Source: Archaeoglobaceae archaeon
Lineage (GTDB): Archaea > Halobacteriota > Archaeoglobi > Archaeoglobales > JdFR-42
Length of the DNA: 14,200 bases
Assembly (NCBI GenBank): GCA_015523685.1
Contig: WAJW01000116.1
Span: forward strand, 1-14,200
Direction: 5' to 3'
Position 1 is the stretch's first letter, and the number at the start of each line of letters is the position of its first letter. The notes under the pieces were generated by a model. It was not told the DNA's origin. It ran no database searches and saw only the letters and a program-made list of their open reading frames with translations. Shown here piece by piece: positions 1 through 5,986 of the stretch. The translations under genes were made by a program, and so were the position numbers.

Positions 1-650
1 ATTATATCCTCTCTCACCCTGCATTTATGCTTGGGAAATGTGGTTATTCTCTCAATTGCCTCTGTCATCAGCATTATTGCATTCTTTACCTTTTTCTCCC
101 CCGAAGTCGAGGCCTCTGAACCTTCAGCTTTCAAAATTACCTCGAGCCTCCCTCTGGAACCTATTCCCAGAGTGAATCTATCAGTTTCAAGATCAACCGT
201 GGGTTCACCCACCACAGCATACCTGGCCCTTATGCCTTTCTTTATCAATCTGTATGTCCCCTTTGTCTCGAGATGTGGCAGTTCTTCCCCACTTACACCG
301 GTGAAGATTACCCCCTCTATCCCCGAATCGGCCAACTCCCTCATGGCCATCATCATACAGGCAACGGAGCTTTTGGAGTCGGTTGCCCCTCTACCTATGA
401 TCCTCCCGTCCTTTTCAATAGCCCTGAAGCGTGCATCTCCGGAAGGTGGTACTGTATCGATATGACTGTTGAAAAGAAGGGTGAAGGGTCTCCTTCCGAG
501 TTCACAGACCACATTGCTACCATCGACAATTCGTGAGTTCAGGCCGTATGAATCAAACCATTCATGGATGAACTGAGATATATCAGATTCATTTCCGCTT
601 ACACTCGGAATTTCGATCAACTTTTTTGTCAGTTCTACCAGTTCATTCAT
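1..650 (-). CDS. M20-family metallopeptidase/deacylase (C-terminus beyond window)
   Basis: The minus-strand reading frame from ATG 650 runs open off the left edge (216 residues seen, about half of a usual M20 protein). It has the family's metal-site signatures in order: HIDTVPP (His63, Asp65), GRGATDSKS (Asp91), SGEEL (Glu122/Glu123) and VGEPT (Glu149). This places it with ArgE/DapE/CPG2/LysK-type dinuclear zinc amidohydrolases that cleave N-acyl amino acids or small peptides; the substrate cannot be told from this half. Residues from about 165 begin the dimerisation (lid) domain, where the usual SAHxS histidine appears to be replaced by Glu (SEAST). The start overlaps the stop of a short upstream ORF (ATGA), and a TATA box lies about 45-55 nt upstream. 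Family call is firm; specific function is open. Confidence 0.88.
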   Translation of the reverse strand, partial: MNELVELTKKLIEIPSVSGNESDISQFIHEWFDSYGLNSRIVDGSNVVCELGRRPFTLLFNSHIDTVPPSGDARFRAIEKDGRIIGRGATDSKSSVACMMMAMRELADSGIEGVIFTGVSGEELPHLETKGTYRLIKKGIRARYAVVGEPTVDLETDRFTLGIGSRGRLEVILKAEGSEASTSGEKKVKNAIMLMTEAIERITTFPKHKCRVREDI

Positions 651-748
651 CTTTCTCTGCTCTCCACCCGGAACCCCTGTTCCTCTCTGGCGAGTTTTAT
701 ATAATAGTCTCTTATATTCTTTACGGTTGTGGCAGACATCTTATTCAT
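647..748 (-). CDS. possible small protein of 33 aa between dCMP deaminase and peptidase
   Basis: A short ORF begins at ATG 748 (or in-frame ATG 739) and reads MNKMSATTVKNIRDYYIKLA then EEQGFRVESRER. It starts about 18 nt after the dCMP deaminase stop, has AGGA 6 nt before ATG 748, and its TGA overlaps the peptidase ATG as ATGA, the same coupling used elsewhere in the window. The composition is basic and helix-prone. Against it: a TATA-like stretch falls inside the ORF, it is very short, and I recognise no family. It could simply be leader sequence. Confidence 0.3.
   Translation of the reverse strand: MNKMSATTVKNIRDYYIKLAREEQGFRVESRER
695..706 (-). promoter_or_regulatory. TATA-like box upstream of M20 peptidase
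   Basis: On the minus strand this reads TATTATATAAAA. A start about 25 nt downstream would give a leader of roughly 20-25 nt before ATG 650. It overlaps the possible 33-aa ORF, so only one of the two readings may be functional. Confidence 0.4.
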
Positions 749-765
749 TAATTTTCCTGATTATT

Positions 766-1212
766 TTACTCCAGCGGAAAGTAATCGATCTTTATCCCGG
801 CTTCTTCAAGATATCTGATTCCGTTTTCGTCTGCATAACTCTGACCATAAACCACCCTCACAAGCCCTGCATTTATGATCATCTTGGAACACATTATGCA
901 TGGCTGGTGTGTTGTGTATATCGTTCCACCTTTTATGCTCACTCCGTGTTTTGCTGCCTGAACTATTGCGTTCTGCTCGGCATGAACCGCCCTGCAAAGT
1001 TCATGACGCTCTCCTGATGGAACCTTTAGCTGTTCTCTGAGACAGCCTATGTCCAGACAGTGAGGCAACCCGGAGGGAGCCCCGTTATAGCCTGTTGAAA
1101 GAATCTGCTTCTCCTTAACTATGACCGCACCGACCTGATTCCTCAGACATGTGGATCTCGATGCAACAAGATAGGCTATCTCCATAAAGTATCTGTCAAG
1201 TGATGGTCTCAC
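766..1212 (-). CDS. deoxycytidylate (dCMP) deaminase, ComEB/DCTD type
   Basis: This 148-aa protein belongs to the zinc-dependent cytidine/deoxycytidylate deaminase fold and is predicted to convert dCMP to dUMP, feeding thymidylate synthesis. Visible signatures are the N-terminal [20 protein letters not shown] block typical of dCMP deaminases, the catalytic HAEQNAI (His77 ligand, Glu79 proton shuttle) and PCIMC (Cys105 and Cys108 zinc ligands). Extra Cys/His residues at 51-57 (HCLDIGC) match the second zinc site often found in this group. Length is normal for the family. The start is GTG at 1212; no strong Shine-Dalgarno is visible, but a TATA box lies about 28 nt upstream, consistent with a leaderless mRNA. 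A short ORF and an M20 peptidase follow on the same strand. Confidence 0.92.
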   Translation of the reverse strand: MRPSLDRYFMEIAYLVASRSTCLRNQVGAVIVKEKQILSTGYNGAPSGLPHCLDIGCLREQLKVPSGERHELCRAVHAEQNAIVQAAKHGVSIKGGTIYTTHQPCIMCSKMIINAGLVRVVYGQSYADENGIRYLEEAGIKIDYFPLE

Positions 1213-1235
1213 GCAAACTCAAAACCAGCTATTTG

Positions 1236-1243
1236 ATATATAT
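1236..1243 (-). promoter_or_regulatory. TATA box of dCMP deaminase gene
   Basis: The minus strand reads GATATATATC here, centred about 28 nt before GTG 1212. In archaea that spacing puts the transcription start at or next to the start codon, so the mRNA is probably leaderless. Confidence 0.55.
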
Positions 1244-1265
1244 CTTTTTTTGAAGCATAGAGAAA

Positions 1266-1273
1266 CTATAAGT
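1266..1273 (+). promoter_or_regulatory. TATA box of tautomerase gene
   Basis: CTATAAGT preceded by purines (GAAA, BRE-like) lies about 28 nt before ATG 1298. It forms a compact divergent promoter pair with the dCMP deaminase TATA box about 30 bp away. Confidence 0.5.
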
Positions 1274-1297
1274 ACCACTTTAAGATTATAATAATCC

Positions 1298-1477
1298 ATG
1301 CCTGTTGTGGAAATTACGATGTTCGAAGGAAGGACGAAAGAGATGAAAAAGAAACTCATAGAGAAGGTCACGAAAAGTGTCGTGGAAGCCCTCGGAGTCG
1401 AGCCGGATCAGGTCTGGGTTGTGATCCGGGAATTTCCAAAAGAAAACTTCGGTATGGCCGGTGTTCAGCAGGGATAG
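1298..1477 (+). CDS. 4-oxalocrotonate tautomerase family protein
   Basis: This 59-aa protein starts [13 protein letters not shown]. After removal of Met, Pro1 would be the catalytic base of the 4-oxalocrotonate tautomerase (XylH/DmpI-like) family. The length is typical of its small hexameric members (about 60 aa). Further family marks are the Arg in EGRT (near canonical Arg11), the helix [16 protein letters not shown], and the segment [16 protein letters not shown] corresponding to the usual VIITEMPKDNWGIGG. The physiological substrate is unknown; archaeal members occur outside aromatic degradation operons. The winged-helix gene that follows begins 10 bp after its stop, so the two are probably co-transcribed. 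No Shine-Dalgarno is visible; a TATA box is placed for leaderless transcription. Confidence 0.88.
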   Translation: MPVVEITMFEGRTKEMKKKLIEKVTKSVVEALGVEPDQVWVVIREFPKENFGMAGVQQG

Positions 1478-1487
1478 TGGGAGCCGA

Positions 1488-1892
1488 ATGGCAAAGGTAA
1501 AAGACGCTCCAAAAACCTCCACATCAATAATTGTCAGATCGGATAAATCTGCAAGAATAACCCAGTCGAGAGACCCATTACTTGAGCTGATGAGAAGGAT
1601 ATTCAAAAAGGAGGAAACTGCCCTGACAGCTGTTAAATTCATCACGATGGTTGAGGAAAGTCAGAAGAGTGGCAATCCTCTTTCAGTGGATGAATGGGAG
1701 GAGATAATATCAGAGCTCAATATAGGGAGATCCTCCTTTTATTCCATGAGACGGAAGCTTATTGGAGCAGGATTGATAACATTGCAGAACGGTGAATACA
1801 GGTTATCGGGAATTTTCAGCAAAGATCTGGCGGATATGGCGATGTGGTGGTGGACCGCAATACTCAAGAACAGCCCCGATACACTCTTCTGA
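1488..1892 (+). CDS. small winged-helix DNA-binding protein (uncharacterised)
   Basis: This is a 134-aa soluble protein whose middle (about residues 66-105) reads as a winged helix: helix [11 protein letters not shown], recognition helix [17 protein letters not shown], then the wing [11 protein letters not shown]. The N-terminal about 30 residues are Ser/Thr/Lys-rich and likely flexible; the C-terminal segment after residue 105 is hydrophobic with a WWW triplet. It probably acts as a local transcription regulator, perhaps of the tautomerase gene that precedes it by 10 bp. ATG 1488 is preferred because GGGAG lies just upstream; a GTG at 1461 would add nine residues but overlap the tautomerase gene. 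It ends only 2 bp from the stop of the convergent PhoU/TrkA_C gene. I do not recognise the specific family. Confidence 0.72.
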   Translation: MAKVKDAPKTSTSIIVRSDKSARITQSRDPLLELMRRIFKKEETALTAVKFITMVEESQKSGNPLSVDEWEEIISELNIGRSSFYSMRRKLIGAGLITLQNGEYRLSGIFSKDLADMAMWWWTAILKNSPDTLF

Positions 1893-1894
1893 AC

Positions 1895-3103
1895 CTACTC
1901 TCCTTTCTCTGCCATGCACATCTTCATGAGGAGTTCCTCTCCCATTCTTGTTCCCCTTGCGATCAGCAGGTCTCCCGAAAATACCCTCGTACTCGCCCTT
2001 GGATTGTAGATCCACTTATCCCCCCTTCTTACAGCGATTATGAACATCCCCGTTTCAGACTCCACCTTAAGCTCTCCGAGGGTTCTTCCATCCAGTGGAG
2101 AGCCTTCCTCCACCATGACCCTTGTTATAATTTCCTCAGATTCCCTTATAGCATGGGACAGAATCGGGTGCAACCTCTGTTTTTTCAGAACAATGTCGGC
2201 GATCTCGAATGCAGAGTCGGAAATAACCTCGGAAGAGTGGGCCAGTTCGAGGAGGGCCAGCAATGGTTTCATTTCTTCAAATGATGAAACGTGCTTTGCC
2301 GCTTCCAGAACCCAGTAATGGAGAGAGTACCTCATATCGTCCATCTGCTCTTCTATGAGCTTCACCTCATTTGCAATATCCTCACTGTAAAAAAGGACTG
2401 CTGAATAAGCAAGGCCCACGGATAGCTCCATCAGATTCTTCATCTCAATGACTATATCCAGCGACCTGTCAAGATCATCTATGGGGATTTCAAATTCCTT
2501 CTGCTTGATGTCGCATTTCCTTCCTGTTGCAAGCTCGAAAAAAACAGGAAGGCCCTCTTCAAGACCCCTGGCAAACAGAACATCCCCTCCGAGAAGTAAT
2601 GTGTCCTTTTCCGGGTTGAATATCCACTCTTCATCCCTCCTTATGGCTATAACGGTCATTCCGGTTTCGGTGGCAAGCTTCAGCTCTCCAAGTGTTTTTC
2701 CCGCGAGGGGCGACTCCGGATTCAGTCTGACTTTGGTGAGAGGTTCCTCTGCCTCCTTAATTATCGTTCTCACAATCTCCTTGGGAAGCTTGTAACCACG
2801 CATGGCCAGCTTTGCTATATCACCCGCTGCATTGCTTATGTTCTCTGCCGCTCCCGCTATGCTGAGGATCCCGGAGAGCTCCTGAGCCTCGTCAACCCTC
2901 CTTCCAGCAAGAATACAGGAAACCCTTATTCTGTGCAGGAGCTCGTCCATCCTTTCTTCAAGATGAAGCACCTCTTCTGCAATCTCTCTGTTGTTAAAAA
3001 GCAGTGCAGAATAAGCAAGATCCACCATCATTTCCGAGGTGTCCTTCATCTCCCGGAGGATGTCCTTTGCGGTATGAGGGGTATAGCTGGATTCTGCAAT
3101 CAT
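1895..3103 (-). CDS. duplicated PhoU / TrkA-C (RCK_C) domain protein, potassium-channel-regulator-like
   Basis: The protein (402 aa from ATG 3103; a TTG at 3106 adds one codon) is two copies of one unit. Each copy has a PhoU-like helical part followed by a TrkA_C/RCK_C domain. The copies align at an offset of about 202-204 residues: LAYSALLFNNREIAEEV matches LAYSAVLFYSEDIANEV, and SPLAGKTLGELKLATETGM matches SPLDGRTLGELKVESETGM. TrkA_C domains bind small ligands (for example nucleotides such as c-di-AMP in bacterial homologues) and gate K+ or other ion transporters; PhoU domains often regulate membrane transporters. No transmembrane segment is visible, so this would be a cytoplasmic regulator. 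No transporter gene lies beside it here. A modest AGGA precedes the start. Confidence 0.82.
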   Translation of the reverse strand: MIAESSYTPHTAKDILREMKDTSEMMVDLAYSALLFNNREIAEEVLHLEERMDELLHRIRVSCILAGRRVDEAQELSGILSIAGAAENISNAAGDIAKLAMRGYKLPKEIVRTIIKEAEEPLTKVRLNPESPLAGKTLGELKLATETGMTVIAIRRDEEWIFNPEKDTLLLGGDVLFARGLEEGLPVFFELATGRKCDIKQKEFEIPIDDLDRSLDIVIEMKNLMELSVGLAYSAVLFYSEDIANEVKLIEEQMDDMRYSLHYWVLEAAKHVSSFEEMKPLLALLELAHSSEVISDSAFEIADIVLKKQRLHPILSHAIRESEEIITRVMVEEGSPLDGRTLGELKVESETGMFIIAVRRGDKWIYNPRASTRVFSGDLLIARGTRMGEELLMKMCMAEKGE

Positions 3104-3210
3104 CAAATATCCTTTAATTCATTCCAACCTTATGATACTTAATTCTTTCCAGAAAAGGGATCGGATGAAAACTTAATCAATGCTATCGTATCAGGACTGG
3201 TTAACTCTAA

Positions 3211-3225
3211 GTAAAATTTATTTTC
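3211..3225 (+). promoter_or_regulatory. TATA-region promoter of the DUF7839-like regulator gene
   Basis: The AT-rich GTAAAATTTATTTTC is centred about 28 nt before ATG 3247 and there is no Shine-Dalgarno, so a leaderless transcript is likely. It is flanked by a 6-bp inverted repeat, ACTGGT at 3196-3201 and ACCAGT at 3233-3238, a possible operator around the TATA box. A direct ACTTAAT pair (3137 and 3171) lies further upstream in the divergent gap. Confidence 0.45.
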
Positions 3226-3246
3226 TTTCAGTACCAGTTCCTCAAC

Positions 3247-4020
3247 ATGGATGTTCTGAAGAGCAAAAAAACTGCAATGAAGTTCATGATCATGAGAGAG
3301 CTTGCATTTTTCACACCCACTCCGAACCAGAAGGAGATCGCTGAAAAACTTGGCGTCACCCCACAGGCCATCTCCGAATATTTCAGGGAGCTTGTAGAAG
3401 AGGGGCTCATTACCGTGAGGGGGCGTGGGGATTATGAGGTCACCGGAAAGGGACTGGACTGGCTTTCACATCAGGCAAGAGACCTTTTCAGATTCTCAGA
3501 AGACACATTTAAAAGAATAATTTCAAAAATACCCGTAATTGTGGCGATATGTAAGGAGAGCATTTCCGAGGGGGAACCGGTTGAGCTTTCGGTGGAAGAT
3601 GGTATTGTTTACGCATACCCTCACGAAAATGGAAGCTGTAGAGCCTTAACATCAGGAGATCAGGGAGATGAGATCGCGGTCAAATCTCTGTCTCCTGAGA
3701 TTCCACTGAAGAAAGGCAGGGTTATAATAATCAAGGTTCCCGATGCCATAGAAGGCGGGTCAAAAAAACTGAATCTGAAAAAGCTGAAAGAATTTGTTGA
3801 AGAAAATAGAAACCTGTTCTGTGCTGCATTTGGTGTGGAATCCCTTGTGGCCCTCAGAAAGGCAGGAATCGAACCCATCTTTTTTGGTTCCAGAGAGACG
3901 GTTGTGGAAGCTGCACATCACGGCGTCTCCTCAATTCTCCTCTGTGTGGAGAGTGGACTGCCAGGAGTCATTAAAAAACTGGAAGAAGAAAATATACAGT
4001 TCACAATTGTGAATATGTGA
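3247..4020 (+). CDS. MarR-like winged-helix transcription regulator with C-terminal effector domain
   Basis: The 257-aa product has an N-terminal winged helix (about residues 12-72): MKFMIMRELAFF, then the helix-turn-helix NQKEIAEKLGVTPQAISEYF, and a wing (GRGDYEVTGKGLDWL). A linker helix leads to an alpha/beta C-terminal region (about 95-257) ending in FFGSRETVVEAAHHGVSSIL and a final strand. The layout matches a conserved archaeal regulator family that I remember annotated as MarR-type/DUF7839; that assignment is from memory. The C-terminal half is likely a ligand-sensing domain. The gene is divergent from the PhoU/TrkA_C gene across a 143-bp gap and is followed by an unusually operator-rich intergenic region. 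A perfect 14-bp palindrome overlaps its last codons, suggesting that regulatory DNA extends into the coding end. Confidence 0.8.
   Translation: MDVLKSKKTAMKFMIMRELAFFTPTPNQKEIAEKLGVTPQAISEYFRELVEEGLITVRGRGDYEVTGKGLDWLSHQARDLFRFSEDTFKRIISKIPVIVAICKESISEGEPVELSVEDGIVYAYPHENGSCRALTSGDQGDEIAVKSLSPEIPLKKGRVIIIKVPDAIEGGSKKLNLKKLKEFVEENRNLFCAAFGVESLVALRKAGIEPIFFGSRETVVEAAHHGVSSILLCVESGLPGVIKKLEEENIQFTIVNM
4000..4013. promoter_or_regulatory. 14-bp perfect palindrome, candidate operator
   Basis: TTCACAATTGTGAA is a perfect dyad overlapping the last codons of the upstream regulator gene. It is followed at 4017-4025 by GTGATTCAC, a second dyad around one central base. Both share the TTCAC/GTGAA core that recurs in the gap that follows. 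Confidence 0.5.
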
Positions 4021-4065
4021 TTCACCTGACCAACTCCCATCAGGCTATATTTCCTCTGGAACCGG

Positions 4066-4074
4066 TATAAAAAA
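4066..4074 (+). promoter_or_regulatory. strong TATA-like box with no obvious gene
   Basis: TATAAAAAA preceded by ACCGG sits about 225 bp before the next confident start codon. A predicted start near 4092-4098 falls inside the inverted repeat at 4084-4112. It may drive a long leader for the downstream gene or a small RNA. Confidence 0.4.
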
Positions 4075-4083
4075 GATCATGAA

Positions 4084-4112
4084 CATTCACAATATAATCA
4101 AATTTGTGAATG
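4084..4112. repeat. 9-bp inverted repeat CATTCACAA / TTGTGAATG, candidate operator
   Basis: CATTCACAA (4084-4092) and TTGTGAATG (4104-4112) are exact reverse complements separated by 11 bp, about two helical turns centre to centre. The half-site is the same as in the palindrome at 4000-4013. It covers the predicted start site of the TATA box at 4066, a position suited to repression. Confidence 0.55.
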
Positions 4113-4170
4113 GAGAACGAGATTAAAAGATTCTAAAAAATGGAATATTAGATTTAATGCATCCAGATTG

Positions 4171-4188
4171 TTTCTATTTCAATAGAAA
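4171..4188. repeat. 8-bp inverted repeat with 2-bp centre, flanked by AGATTG direct repeats
   Basis: TTTCTATT-TC-AATAGAAA is a perfect dyad. AGATTG occurs on both sides (4165-4170 and 4191-4196). It lies about 30-50 bp upstream of the TATA box at 4219, where archaeal activators commonly bind. The 2-nt centre is too small for an RNA loop, so a DNA-binding site is favoured. Confidence 0.45.
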
Positions 4189-4218
4189 ATAGATTGAACC
4201 CCTTCTTCAAGAAAAAGA

Positions 4219-4227
4219 TTATATATG
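4219..4227 (+). promoter_or_regulatory. TATA box of the 4313 regulator gene
   Basis: TTATATATG preceded by AAAAAGA (BRE-like) predicts a start near 4247-4250, giving a leader of roughly 45-65 nt. Tandem ATTCAC hexamers begin right at this predicted start. Confidence 0.55.
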
Positions 4228-4242
4228 ATGCCATGACTACAT

Positions 4243-4276
4243 ATTCACATAAATCACTTCATTCACTCACATTCAC
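4243..4276. repeat. tandem ATTCAC hexamers, 9-10 bp periodicity
   Basis: ATTCAC occurs at 4243, 4261 and 4271, with a one-mismatch copy AATCAC at 4252, so the spacing is 9, 9 and 10 bp, close to one DNA turn. The last copy pairs with ATGAAT at 4281-4286 as an imperfect dyad. The array lies between TATA box and start codon, a typical repressor position. Confidence 0.5.
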
Positions 4277-4312
4277 ATTTATGAATCGGAGGGGATGGAT
4301 GGAGCTGAGGGG

Positions 4313-4738
4313 ATGAGGGTTCGGATTGAAGTGGAATATGACGACGGGACCAGAAATATATTCCAGTTTGAAGGAAACATAACCCGGGAAAAATTGATGA
4401 GATGTCTGGAAATGGTCGATCTTGAATCGATCCCTCACCCCTCAGCTCATGAAGAAGAACATGGATATTCGCTTATAAAACAGCTCGAGTATTTTCTGAG
4501 AATAACCTATCCGAGGAAGTGGTTCACCTCTTCTGAAATCAGAGATGCGTTTGCCAGGACTCATGGAGTGGAGATCAAGCCCACAACACTCTCAACATAC
4601 CTGGCGAGAATGTATGAGGATAGAATTCTTGAGAGAAGGGGTGGGAGAAGACAGTGGCAGTACAGGGTGAATGAAGAGTTTTATGAGAGTTCCGGAGAAA
4701 ATTTCCTGAGCAACGCAGATGTACCGGAGAGATGAACC
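4313..4738 (+). CDS. small winged-helix regulator (uncharacterised archaeal family)
   Basis: The 140-aa product begins MRVRIEVEYDDGTRNIFQFE, a beta-rich N-terminal module, and carries a winged helix at about residues 68-117: FTSSEIRDAFARTHG, recognition helix KPTTLSTYLARMYED, then a basic wing RILERRGGRRQWQYRV. The wing is unusually Arg-rich, supporting DNA binding. ATG 4313 is preferred because GGAG lies 8 nt upstream; ATG 4295 would add six residues but has its GGAGGGG only 1-2 nt away. The frame's TGA stop is next to the convergent AhbC gene, whose own stop begins within a few bases. The gene sits behind the most motif-dense DNA in the window, so it is a good candidate to bind there itself. 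No named family recognised. Confidence 0.72.
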
Positions 4739-4741
4739 AAC

Positions 4742-5917
4742 TCAGGCAATTCCAATCTCCTTTTTTGTCAGATAACAGTCGGGATCGTCACCCCAGAGAT
4801 CTCCGGCTCTCATCGCCCTCAACCTGAAACCCCCGCACACATCCTTAAATTTACACCGCCCGCATTTCTCTCCTCTCAGATATAAGGATTTGTTTCTCAG
4901 TTTTATTATAAGATCATCTTCTGGATTCAGCCACATATCGCTGAACTTTCGCTCCCTCACATTGCCCACCGTATGATCCCACCAGAACTGATTCGGATGC
5001 ACATTCCCGAACATATCGATATCTGCAATTTTTCTTCCCGAATTATCTCCTCCCCTGTACTTCAGGAGCTGAAATGCCGAGTCAGCAAGATCCGGATCGA
5101 GTTCTTTAAGCTTCAAATATACATAAACCCCATCTGCAGGATTGTCAACTGTCAGAATTTCTGTGTTGATTCCCTCATCGTGAAGCTCCAGAGTTTTCTG
5201 AAACAGATAATCCACGAGAGCCCTTCTTTCCCGTGAAGTTATATCATCCCTGAAACTGGCCCTGCCCGATGGCACCAGATGGTAGAGGCAGAATCTCGGA
5301 ACCTCTTTTTCTACAAGGAGGTCAATTATTTCTGGAACCTCCTCGTAGTTGTATCTCGTAACCGTGAACCTTATGCCTGTGTTTAAACCTGCCTGTTTTG
5401 CATTTTCAAGCCCTTCTATTGCTCTGTTGAACGCATTCTTCCCTCCCCTGAATCTGTCGTTGGTTTCCGGAAGTCCGTCGATACTGACTCCAACATAAAC
5501 TGCTCCACTTTCCCTCAGCCTTTCTGCAACTTCAGGAGTGATGAGAGTTCCATTCGTTGATATGGAACACCTTAAACCAGAATCAGAGGCATATTTTATC
5601 AGATCAAAGATGTCATCCCTTATAAGGGGTTCTCCTCCCGAGAATAACAGCACCGGCACCTTCATTTCTGCAAGGTCATCGATCAAACCAATACCCTCTT
5701 CAAACGTAAGCTCCCCTCTCCCGGGCTTTTTTGTTGCAGAGGCGTAGCAGTGCATGCATTCAAGATTGCAGGCGGTGGTGACATTCCATACCGTTACGGG
5801 AATACTGTCACGGGAGAACTGTATCAATCTTGCGGGAACTCTTGAGCTATCCCTTCCATACGTCAGAACTTCCGATACCGTTGCAGTTCCACATACCATT
5901 TTGGTGATTCCTATCAT
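4742..5917 (-). CDS. ahbC: AhbC-like radical SAM/SPASM protein (12,18-didecarboxysiroheme deacetylase)
   Basis: The 391-aa protein has the radical SAM cluster motif CNLECMHC (Cys50, Cys54, Cys57), SAM-binding SGGEP (93-97), and a C-terminal SPASM-type cysteine set (Cys352, Cys355, Cys361, Cys381) for an auxiliary cluster. Its opening MIGITKMVCGTATVSEVL followed by RLIQFSRDSIPVTVWN, the HPNQFWWDHTVGNVRER block and the DPDCYLTKKEIG ending match what I know of AhbC, which removes acetate groups from didecarboxysiroheme to give Fe-coproporphyrin III in the archaeal siroheme route to heme b. Other ahb genes are not in this window, so the heme role rests on resemblance; NirJ or another SPASM enzyme is the alternative. 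ATG 5917 is supported by GGTGAG a few nt upstream. Confidence 0.8.
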   Translation of the reverse strand: MIGITKMVCGTATVSEVLTYGRDSSRVPARLIQFSRDSIPVTVWNVTTACNLECMHCYASATKKPGRGELTFEEGIGLIDDLAEMKVPVLLFSGGEPLIRDDIFDLIKYASDSGLRCSISTNGTLITPEVAERLRESGAVYVGVSIDGLPETNDRFRGGKNAFNRAIEGLENAKQAGLNTGIRFTVTRYNYEEVPEIIDLLVEKEVPRFCLYHLVPSGRASFRDDITSRERRALVDYLFQKTLELHDEGINTEILTVDNPADGVYVYLKLKELDPDLADSAFQLLKYRGGDNSGRKIADIDMFGNVHPNQFWWDHTVGNVRERKFSDMWLNPEDDLIIKLRNKSLYLRGEKCGRCKFKDVCGGFRLRAMRAGDLWGDDPDCYLTKKEIGIA

Positions 5918-5950
5918 CCGCTCACCTTATCATCTCAAATTTAACAGTCT

Positions 5951-5960
5951 ATTATTTATT
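5951..5960 (-). promoter_or_regulatory. TATA-like box upstream of ahbC-like gene
   Basis: The minus strand reads AATAAATAAT, about 35-40 nt before ATG 5917, within the 69-bp gap after the YjbQ-family gene. This would give a short leader carrying the GGTGAG ribosome site. Confidence 0.35.
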
Positions 5961-5986
5961 GTTTTTCTTGCTACTGGATTTATTAA

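Noticed and set aside
31..536. Plus-strand open frames across the left end
   Set aside because: They are opposite-strand reads of the M20 peptidase gene, whose minus-strand frame has clear catalytic motifs; the plus-strand proteins have no recognisable pattern.
1844..2284. 146-codon plus-strand frame overlapping the PhoU/TrkA_C gene
   Set aside because: It runs antisense through the conserved second TrkA_C repeat and has no ribosome site or domain.
4021..4294. CRISPR-like or transposon-end interpretation of the repeated TTCAC motifs
   Set aside because: Repeat units are only 5-9 bp, with no uniform spacer, long direct repeat or transposase gene; operator sites explain them better.
4281..4316. 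ATG at 4281 as the start of the regulator gene
   Set aside because: It is in a different frame and hits TGA after eleven codons, so it cannot start the regulator; a leader peptide remains conceivable but unsupported.
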